Assembly: GCA_030620735.1 (NCBI GenBank) | Contig: JAUXDV010000118.1 | Coordinates: 1 to 6,246 of the forward strand | DNA from: Gammaproteobacteria bacterium | Lineage (GTDB): Bacteria > Pseudomonadota > Gammaproteobacteria > Chromatiales > Chromatiaceae | DNA length: 6,246 nt | Direction: 5' to 3' | In this document: in pieces, positions 1 through 4,287 of the stretch | Layout of the letters: each line of letters opens with the position of its first letter | Numbering within the stretch: position 1 is the first letter of the stretch | Made by a program: the position numbers and the translations under genes | Notes under the pieces: generated by a model | Database searches by the model: none | The model's input: the letters and a program-made list of their open reading frames with translations, nothing else | What the model was told of the DNA's origin: nothing

Positions 1-33
1 TGCTGCAGTTGTAGAAAACCTTACAGGACAATA

Positions 34-197
34 TTTACCACGAAAGTCACGAAAAATACGAAAATAAAGAAACGAGTGGTTTGGGTTTTCCATCTGCAAA
101 TTGCACCATGAATTCGGCGACCAAACATTTACAATCTCAAAAGAGACAGATGCTTATTCTATCTGTTTTTCGTGTTTTTCGTGCCTTTCGTGGTTAA
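34..197. repeat. Large imperfect inverted repeat, ACGAAA-type
   Basis: Two 31-base arms (34-64 and 167-197) are reverse complements at 28 of 31 positions. Each begins TTWACCACGAAAG and continues with short degenerate units of the form CACGAAA. The 102-base interior (65-166) has no convincing ORF, only small internal hairpins such as ACAGAT/ATCTGT at 146-151 and 161-166. The element ends 15 bases beyond the tatC stop codon. Its size, terminal inversion and lack of coding capacity suggest a non-autonomous, MITE-like or extragenic palindromic repeat. Similar TTAACCACGAAAGGCACGAAA sequences recur in many environmental genomes as far as I recall; copy number here is unknown. The remaining leading bases (1-33) hold nothing I recognise. 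Confidence 0.75.
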
Positions 198-212
198 CAA
201 TTTTGTGGTTTT

Positions 213-1361
213 TCAGCTATCCAGCTGTTCGAGAATGTTCCTCGCGACACCGACTTGCTCTTCATTGCCCTCTGCCAGCACTTCGTAGAGCAGTTCTCGG
301 GCCTCATCGAGCTTCTCTTCATCACGCAGTGTCATGACGCGCTGAAGTTTTGAGTCGACGACATCTTCGATAATGGCGACGGCATCCTCATCGTCATCAT
401 CAAACTCCTCATCCATATAGCTGTCATCGTCATCATCGTCTTCAACAATCGTTTCGCTGGACTTTGATGCACCTTCCTCGAGTTCCTCTTCTGCTTCGAT
501 GCGGTCGAGTTCCGCCTCCATCTCGGCATCTGTCGGCGCCACATAGTCATCCGGATAAGCGGATGTTGCCGCGGCTGCGGAGGCATCCTGTTGCGTATCT
601 TCGTCATCTCCAGCAGCACTCTGCGCCGCCTGGATCTCCTCCTCGGTGCGTACGAAGAAGCGCGAAAAGAAGATTCCCACTTCAAACAGTATCCACATCG
701 GTATCGCCAGCAGGGTTTGCGAGATAATATCCGGCGGCGTCAGAAACATGCCGACAACGAAGGCGCCGACGATGACATAGGGGCGTTTCTTTCTCAACTG
801 TTCCGGGGTGACCATGCCCATCCATACCAGGATGATGGTCGCGATTGGAATCTCAAATGCCAGCCCAAAAGCAAAAAAGAGCGTCAGTATAAAATCGAGA
901 TAGGCTGCGATATCCGGCATCGCATTGACGCCTTCCGGTGCGATTTTGGAGAGGAAGGCGAACACCAGTGGAAACACGACATAGTAGGCAAACAGCACAC
1001 CGAGATAGAAGAGGACGGTGCTGGAGATCACCAGCGGCATCACCAGCTTGCGCTCATGCTTATACAGCCCCGGCGCAATAAAACCCCACATCTGGTAAAA
1101 AATGAAGGGCATTGAGAGGAAGATGGATGCCACCAGCGCCAGTTTGATCGGTGTCAGAAATGGCGAGAGAATGCCAATGGCAATGATGTCACCCGGATAG
1201 GCATCCATCAACGGCCGCGCAACCATCGTAAAGAGATCATTGGCGACGAAAAAAAGCCCCAGAAACAGCACCAACACCAGCATGACGATACGCAGCAGGC
1301 GGTCTCGCAGCTCAAACAGGTGGCTCAAAAATGGCTGTTCGCTCTCTATCGACTCTGACAT
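213..1361 (-). CDS. tatC: Twin-arginine translocase subunit TatC with long acidic C-terminal extension
   Basis: TatC is the polytopic inner-membrane receptor that binds twin-arginine signal peptides and, with TatB and TatA, exports folded proteins. Residues 1-238 match E. coli TatC closely: HLFELR (14-19, with the conserved Glu and Arg of the first cytoplasmic region), KHER (101-104, Glu103), APEGV (141-145), Glu170 and LRKKRPYVIVGAFVVGM (189-205), then TPPD (208-211). Six membrane segments are expected. The protein is 382 residues, whereas E. coli TatC has 258. The extra tail (239-382) is Ala/Asp/Glu-rich, has runs of six and four Asp, and ends in a helical segment (about 333-382) resembling the FimV C-terminal domain. 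The start fits the family alignment, although I see no good Shine-Dalgarno before it. It lies 34 nt after tatB, apparently as the last gene of tatABC; no tatD follows. TatC identity is certain; the role of the tail is unknown. Confidence 0.97.
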   Translation of the reverse strand: MSESIESEQPFLSHLFELRDRLLRIVMLVLVLFLGLFFVANDLFTMVARPLMDAYPGDIIAIGILSPFLTPIKLALVASIFLSMPFIFYQMWGFIAPGLYKHERKLVMPLVISSTVLFYLGVLFAYYVVFPLVFAFLSKIAPEGVNAMPDIAAYLDFILTLFFAFGLAFEIPIATIILVWMGMVTPEQLRKKRPYVIVGAFVVGMFLTPPDIISQTLLAIPMWILFEVGIFFSRFFVRTEEEIQAAQSAAGDDEDTQQDASAAAATSAYPDDYVAPTDAEMEAELDRIEAEEELEEGASKSSETIVEDDDDDDSYMDEEFDDDDEDAVAIIEDVVDSKLQRVMTLRDEEKLDEARELLYEVLAEGNEEQVGVARNILEQLDS

Positions 1362-1395
1362 GGGGAGTTATAACGCCGGGTTGGCGTGGAGGTTG

Positions 1396-1752
1396 TTAGG
1401 ATTTGGAATCGGAACCGGGTTCTGATCCAGACCGGGATGAGGCTGTTTCGTGTACCTGCTTCGCGTCGTTGAGGGTTTTCGTGGTTTCCCTGCCAGCATC
1501 TTTGAGGCTCTCGCTGGTTTCTTCCATAATTTCATGCAGTGGATTCAGTGACTTCTGCTTTTCCAGAATGCGCTTGAGTTCGTCTGTCCGCAACTCCTGA
1601 TCGATGTCAGCCTTCACGGAGGAGACGAAGCGTTTGCCGCGGCCAACCCAGGCGCCGACCGTGCGCGCCACTCCTGGCAGCCGCTCGGGGCCAATCACCA
1701 GCAGGGCTACAACACCCAGCACAGACAACTCCCAAAAGCCGATATCAAACAT
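1396..1752 (-). CDS. tatB: Twin-arginine translocase subunit TatB
   Basis: TatB partners TatC in the signal-peptide receptor complex of the Tat pathway. The 118-residue protein opens with MFDIGFWELSVLGVVALLVIG, the typical TatB start: an N-terminal membrane helix (about 6-21) carrying the conserved Glu8, then the GPERLP hinge (21-26) and an amphipathic helix (about 27-50). A charged, probably helical cytoplasmic region (50-103) and a short Ser/Gly-rich end follow. The MFDIGF start and GPxRLP hinge separate it from TatA, which has FGTKRL. It sits 18 nt after tatA and 34 nt before tatC, in the canonical tatA-tatB-tatC order, so co-transcription is likely. It is shorter than E. coli TatB (171 residues), but the variable part is the C-terminal tail. 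Confidence 0.96.
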   Translation of the reverse strand: MFDIGFWELSVLGVVALLVIGPERLPGVARTVGAWVGRGKRFVSSVKADIDQELRTDELKRILEKQKSLNPLHEIMEETSESLKDAGRETTKTLNDAKQVHETASSRSGSEPGSDSKS

Positions 1753-1770
1753 CAGTCATCGAGTCCAATA

Positions 1771-2007
1771 TCAGACTTTGTCTTTTTCGCGGGTAGACTC
1801 GCCTTCGATGATGCTGTCATCCTTCTGCTTCTCCTCTTCTACCTTTTCAAGCTTGGAGGGTTCTTCGGCCTCGCTCTCTTTCATGGCCTTCTTGAAGCCC
1901 TTGATAGCGCCGCCGACGTCTCCGCCGATATTTTTCAGACGCTTGGTGCCGAACAGCAGCAATACGATTGCCAGTACAATTAACAATTGCCAGGGACTAA
2001 TGCCCAT
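1771..2007 (-). CDS. tatA: Twin-arginine translocase subunit TatA
   Basis: TatA is the pore-forming or membrane-weakening subunit that oligomerises at the TatBC receptor during export of folded proteins. The 78-residue protein has the standard plan: a short N-terminus MGISPWQLL, one membrane helix (about 6-19), the FGTKRL hinge (19-24), and an amphipathic helix ending in GFKKAM (37-42) with the conserved Phe38. A highly charged, disordered tail rich in Glu and Lys (43-78) follows. The start codon is well supported by the family N-terminus and by a good ribosome binding site seven bases upstream. It is the first gene of tatABC. A 328-nt gap with two inverted repeats separates it from hisE, and a possible promoter lies in that gap. 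Confidence 0.96.
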   Translation of the reverse strand: MGISPWQLLIVLAIVLLLFGTKRLKNIGGDVGGAIKGFKKAMKESEAEEPSKLEKVEEEKQKDDSIIEGESTREKDKV

Positions 2008-2014
2008 TGAACAT

Positions 2015-2021
2015 ACCTCTT
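2015..2021 (-). promoter_or_regulatory. Ribosome binding site of tatA
   Basis: Read on the minus strand, AAGAGGT lies seven bases before the tatA ATG. It is the clearest Shine-Dalgarno sequence on the minus strand in this window, which agrees with tatA being the most abundantly made Tat component. tatB and tatC have much weaker or no visible sites. Confidence 0.7.
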
Positions 2022-2053
2022 TTTTGCATTGAGAGTAAAAAAACTATAGCTGT

Positions 2054-2059
2054 ATTATA
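2054..2059 (-). promoter_or_regulatory. Candidate -10 element upstream of tatA
   Basis: A perfect TATAAT hexamer is present on the minus strand 47 bases upstream of the tatA ATG, in an AT-rich stretch. No convincing TTGACA-like -35 element is seen 16-18 bases further upstream (the best-spaced hexamers are CCGCAC or CGCACA), so this is a suggestion only. A separate tat promoter would make sense because two palindromic repeats stand between hisE and tatA. Confidence 0.35.
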
Positions 2060-2152
2060 ACCGACTTGTTGATTGTGCGGAATCGTGCAGATAATTAAAG
2101 AACGTCTGTTCTCAATAATTACGTGCATTGAATGCATTTTGTTAAAACAGAT

Positions 2153-2230
2153 GTCATTGCGAGGAGCCGGAGGCGACGCGGCAATCTGGTTTGGAGATTG
2201 CCGCGGTCGCTTAGGCTCCCTCGCAATGAC
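2153..2230. repeat. Inverted repeat, GTCATTGCGAGG-type hairpin
   Basis: The left arm 2153-2187 begins GTCATTGCGAGGAGCC and ends GCGGCAATCT. The right arm 2195-2230 is its near reverse complement, with a few mismatches and single-base bulges, around a 7-base loop GGTTTGG. The result is a long, GC-rich potential hairpin. The sequence resembles a very widespread class of bacterial intergenic palindromes that start GTCATTGCGAGG and end at CGCAATGAC. It sits between hisE and tatA and has no run of T on either side, so it is not a standard terminator. Confidence 0.85.
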
Positions 2231-2263
2231 GGCATTCACACGGAGTTATTGAGATATTACGTT

Positions 2264-2328
2264 TTAACCACGGAACACACAAACCACACAGAATTGTTGT
2301 GTTTTCTTTCCGTGTGTTCCGTGGTGAA
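2264..2328. repeat. Inverted repeat, CCACGGAACACAC-type
   Basis: Arms 2264-2280 and 2312-2328 are reverse complements at 16 of 17 positions, with a perfect 14-base core ACCACGGAACACAC. The inner 31 bases can pair further, with AAACCACACA facing TTGTGTTTT. The element starts 7 bases after the hisE stop codon and ends next to AAAACG on the minus strand, with no T-tract, so it does not look like an intrinsic terminator. The outer end TTAACCACGGAA is close to TTAACCACGAAA of the repeat beyond tatC, which hints that the two are related. It lies 33 bases from the neighbouring GTCATTGCGAGG hairpin. Confidence 0.8.
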
Positions 2329-2335
2329 TTCTTGT

Positions 2336-2653
2336 TTACCTGCTTCGCTGCGCCTTCTCTTCCAGTCCCGAGAGTCCGAAGCGCCGCTGCAGCTCATCCA
2401 GCACCTGCTGGTGGCTGATTCCCATGTGCGACAGCATCACCATGGAGTGAAACCACAGGTCGGCAGTTTCATAGATAATGTGCTCTGCATCACCATCTTT
2501 TGCTGCCAGCACCGTTTCAGTCGCCTCTTCACCGATTTTTTTGAGGATCGCATCAAGCCCTTTTGCATGCAGCGAGGCGACGTAGGATGATTCCGCAGCA
2601 GCGCTCTTGCGCTGTTCCAGCACTGTTTCGAGTTGCTCCAGCACACTGCTCAC
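2336..2653 (-). CDS. hisE: Phosphoribosyl-ATP pyrophosphatase
   Basis: HisE hydrolyses phosphoribosyl-ATP to phosphoribosyl-AMP and pyrophosphate, the second step of histidine synthesis, in the cytosol. The 105-residue protein has the usual length and the all-alpha NTP-pyrophosphatase (MazG-like) motifs: SYVASL (23-28), the metal-binding GEEATE (41-46), and the second acidic motif YETADLWFH (61-69). The start is GTG, and its first bases overlap the hisF stop as GTGA, a 4-nt overlap typical of translational coupling. In related genomes hisI usually lies between hisF and hisE or is fused to hisE. Here there is no hisI sequence and no room for one. An inverted repeat follows directly after the stop. 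An ATG-initiated shorter form is not plausible, because the next Met codons lie far inside the protein. Confidence 0.95.
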   Translation of the reverse strand: MSSVLEQLETVLEQRKSAAAESSYVASLHAKGLDAILKKIGEEATETVLAAKDGDAEHIIYETADLWFHSMVMLSHMGISHQQVLDELQRRFGLSGLEEKAQRSR

Positions 2654-3423
2654 AGGCGCATCTCGATACCGGCATCGGCCATGTACTGCTTGGCTTCGCC
2701 GATACTGTATTCGGCAAAGTGAAAGATCGATGCAGCCAGAACCGCATCGGCGCCGCCTTTGGTGACGCCCTCGACCAGGTGCTGCAGATCACCGACGCCT
2801 CCGGATGCTATCACCGGTATCGGCACTGCAGTGGAGATTGCCAGCGTCAAGTCATTATCGAAACCGATTTTGGTGCCGTCACGGTCCATACTGGTGAGCA
2901 GAATCTCTCCGGCGCCGAAATCCGCCATCTTTTTTGCCCATTCGATCGCATCGATGCCTGTGGGCTTGCGCCCGCCATGGGTGAAAATCTCCCAGCGAAA
3001 CGGCTCATCATCGGCGGAGACCCGCTTGGCGTCGATGGCGACCACGATGCATTGTGAACCAAAACTTTCAGCCGCCTCCCTGACAAACTCCGGATTGAAT
3101 ACCGCCGCCGTGTTGATCGCAACTTTGTCCGCACCGGCATTCAGCATGCGGCGAATATCATCGACCACACGGATGCCGCCGCCCACTGTCAGCGGAATAA
3201 AGACCTCGCTGGCAACATCCTCGACCACATGCACGATGGTGTCGCGGTCATCCGAACTGGCGGTAATGTCGAGAAAAGTAATCTCATCGGCGCCCTCTTC
3301 GTTATAGCGACGCGCCACCTCGACAGGATCGCCTGCATCACGGATATCAACAAACTTGACGCCCTTGACCACGCGCCCGGCATCCACATCGAGACAGGGA
3401 ATGATTCGTTTTGCAAGACCCAT
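2650..3423 (-). CDS. hisF: Imidazole glycerol phosphate synthase cyclase subunit HisF
   Basis: HisF uses ammonia from the glutaminase HisH to convert PRFAR into imidazole glycerol phosphate and AICAR, linking histidine and purine synthesis. The 257-residue protein is a complete (beta/alpha)8 barrel of normal length. It begins MGLAKRIIPCLDVDAGRVVK, with the catalytic Asp12; the second catalytic Asp131 is in VAIDAKR. Phosphate-binding loops GGGI (81-84) and ASGG (206-209) and TSMDRDGTK (177-185) are present. I chose the start at 3423 because homologues begin there. The frame is open to 3492, but the extra 23 residues do not look like HisF and lie in the likely promoter region. It overlaps hisE by 4 nt. 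The usual partners hisH and hisA are not upstream; a divergent gene for an exported protein is there instead. Confidence 0.96.
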   Translation of the reverse strand: MGLAKRIIPCLDVDAGRVVKGVKFVDIRDAGDPVEVARRYNEEGADEITFLDITASSDDRDTIVHVVEDVASEVFIPLTVGGGIRVVDDIRRMLNAGADKVAINTAAVFNPEFVREAAESFGSQCIVVAIDAKRVSADDEPFRWEIFTHGGRKPTGIDAIEWAKKMADFGAGEILLTSMDRDGTKIGFDNDLTLAISTAVPIPVIASGGVGDLQHLVEGVTKGGADAVLAASIFHFAEYSIGEAKQYMADAGIEMRL

Positions 3424-3462
3424 AAGTTCAGCCCGGATAATTATGTTTGAATTTGCGCATGG

Positions 3463-3491
3463 AGTGTATAAGCTTACCTGTATAGTGTCCA
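3463..3491 (-). promoter_or_regulatory. Candidate promoter of hisF-hisE
   Basis: On the minus strand TGGACA (3486-3491) is followed after 17 bases by TACACT (3463-3468), or after 15 bases by TATACA (3465-3470). This would place the transcription start about 30 bases before the hisF ATG. hisF has lost its usual upstream his genes here and so needs its own promoter. Both hexamers deviate from consensus, so confidence is low. Confidence 0.3.
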
Positions 3492-3525
3492 CTAGTAACC
3501 CTGAGTGCCTGCATCTTTACACGAT

Positions 3526-3540
3526 GAGTCATAATGACTC
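3526..3540. promoter_or_regulatory. Perfect 15-base palindrome between divergent genes
   Basis: GAGTCATAATGACTC is a perfect 7-1-7 palindrome in the 248-base space between hisF (minus) and the GlcG/HbpS-like gene (plus). Its size and symmetry suit an operator for a dimeric regulator. It lies about 35 bases upstream of the candidate hisF -35. Its last three bases are also the first bases of the adjacent inverted repeat, so it may instead be a by-product of that repeat's boundary. I assign no regulator. Confidence 0.35.
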
Positions 3541-3599
3541 TCGCAAAGACGCAAAGCTCGCCAAGAAAAATCTTTGCGGTCTTGGCGTCTTGGCGAGAG
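3538..3599. repeat. Inverted repeat, CGCAAAGACGCAAAG-type
   Basis: Arms 3538-3565 and 3572-3599 are reverse complements at 23 of 28 positions around a 6-base loop. The outermost 19 bases match at 17. Each arm is made of tandem degenerate 8-base units of the form CGCMAAGA. This resembles a widespread environmental repeat with CGCAAAGACGCAAAG units. On the plus strand a run of seven T (3606-3612) follows the hairpin, so it could weakly attenuate plus-strand transcription entering the next gene. There is no upstream plus-strand gene to terminate. Confidence 0.75.
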
Positions 3600-3658
3600 A
3601 AAATGTTTTTTTCATGCCTTGTCAGTCTGAGGCCTGATCTCACTGGCATTCGCTCAAC

Positions 3659-3664
3659 AGAGGA
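3659..3664 (+). promoter_or_regulatory. Ribosome binding site of the GlcG/HbpS-like gene
   Basis: AGAGGA lies seven bases before the ATG at 3672. It decides the start, because the reading frame stays open upstream to 3534 through repeat sequence. The residues after this ATG also form a signal peptide. Confidence 0.75.
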
Positions 3665-3671
3665 ATTACCC

Positions 3672-4163
3672 ATGAAAGCATCCCTGATCGCAATACTGTT
3701 TGTTGTTACAACCTCACCATTGATGGCTGAAGATGAAGCCCCCATGATAACCCCGGTGCAGCGCATCACCATGGAGACAGCGCAAACCATTGCACAGGCC
3801 GCCATCGACGCCTGCCGCAAGCAGGGAATCTCAGCCGGTGTCACGGTGGTTGACCGCAACGGCATCGCCCAGGCGGTATTGCGCGACACGCTGGCCCCGC
3901 CGATCACACTACCCGTCAGTCAGAAAAAAGCCTACGCAGCCGCCAATTTCAATGCTGCCACATCATCCCTGGAAGAGCTTGCCAAAACAGCACTGGGCAA
4001 CATGCCGGAGATGATGCTTGGAGCTGGCGGGCTTCCGATCCAGGCCGGTGGCTCTATGCTGGGGGGCATTGGCGTCAGCGGTGCTCCATCCGGAGAGACT
4101 GATGAAGCCTGCGCCCAGGCCGGACTGGATGCAGTTGTCGACGATCTCGAGATGAGCATGTGA
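3672..4163 (+). CDS. Exported GlcG/HbpS-family (haem-degrading domain) protein
   Basis: The 163-residue protein has a short Sec-type signal peptide: Lys2, a hydrophobic core at 4-14, and probable cleavage after SPLMA at residue 19. There is no twin-arginine motif, so it should reach the periplasm by Sec despite the nearby tat genes. The mature part is a complete GlcG/HbpS (PF03928-type) domain: an N-terminal helix (about 33-50), GVTVVDRNG (56-64), AVLRDTLAP (68-76), KKAYAAANF (85-93), GGLPIQAGG (119-127) and the signature GGIGVSGAPSGETDEACAQAG (131-151). Members bind haem (Streptomyces HbpS) or are of unknown function (GlcG); ligand and role here cannot be told from sequence. It is monocistronic, divergent from hisF and convergent with arnD. 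Cys48 and Cys147 are the only cysteines. No clear promoter was found. Confidence 0.88.
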   Translation: MKASLIAILFVVTTSPLMAEDEAPMITPVQRITMETAQTIAQAAIDACRKQGISAGVTVVDRNGIAQAVLRDTLAPPITLPVSQKKAYAAANFNAATSSLEELAKTALGNMPEMMLGAGGLPIQAGGSMLGGIGVSGAPSGETDEACAQAGLDAVVDDLEMSM

Positions 4164-4167
4164 AAAA

Positions 4168-4287
4168 GAAAGTTTGCAGTCTTCAGTTGGCAGTATGCAG
4201 CAAGACAAGAAAAAAAGTTTGCTGTTGGCAATGATCTGATTAGACTCGACCCAACTGACGACTGACGACTGACGAGTGCAAACTTTC
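4168..4287. repeat. Inverted repeat filling the convergent intergenic gap
   Basis: Perfect 11-base terminal inverted repeats GAAAGTTTGCA (4168-4178) and TGCAAACTTTC (4277-4287) bound the element. Further in, CAGTTGG (4184-4190) can pair with CCAACTG (4251-4257). A partial direct copy of the left arm, AAGTTTGC with TTGGCA nearby, occurs at 4215-4230. The element starts 4 bases after the stop of the plus-strand gene, and its last base is part of the arnD stop codon, so it occupies the whole space between two converging genes. It is non-coding, possibly MITE-like, and may also act as a two-way transcription barrier. Confidence 0.7.
4254..4274. repeat. Three tandem copies of ACTGACG
   Basis: Three perfect, contiguous 7-base units ACTGACG lie in the right arm of the surrounding inverted repeat. 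The left arm has no matching triplication, so the expansion probably arose after the palindrome formed, for example by slippage. It is too short and lacks spacers, so it is not a CRISPR array. Confidence 0.8.

Noticed and set aside
101..337. Plus-strand open frame of 78 codons at the left end
   Set aside because: Made of inverted-repeat sequence and antisense tatC; no conserved features.
591..1115. Plus-strand open frame of 174 codons opposite tatC
   Set aside because: It lies wholly antisense to a well-conserved TatC core; its product has no recognisable domain and its composition is that of a mirror frame.
1997..2239. Minus-strand open frame of 80 codons upstream of tatA
   Set aside because: It covers the GTCATTGCGAGG hairpin and the tatA leader and overlaps the tatA start in another frame; the product looks like translated repeat.
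2264..2328. Intrinsic terminator after hisE
   Set aside because: The hairpin is placed correctly, but no T-tract follows on the minus strand; described as a repeat instead.
2132..2590. Plus-strand open frame of 152 codons
   Set aside because: It consists of two palindromic repeats plus antisense hisE; no family resemblance and no ribosome binding site.
3424..3492. 23-residue N-terminal extension of HisF
   Set aside because: HisF homologues begin at the MGLAKRIIPCLD motif; the extension covers the likely promoter and looks non-coding.
3619..3647. Promoter for the GlcG/HbpS-like gene from TTGTCA at 3619-3624
   Set aside because: No acceptable -10 hexamer at 16-18 bases; the best-spaced sequence is ACTGGC.
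3534..3671. Longer start for the GlcG/HbpS-like gene
   Set aside because: The upstream in-frame sequence is a translated inverted repeat; the ATG at 3672 has a good ribosome binding site and begins a signal peptide.
4254..4274. CRISPR-like array
   Set aside because: The 7-base units are contiguous with no spacers and there are no cas genes.
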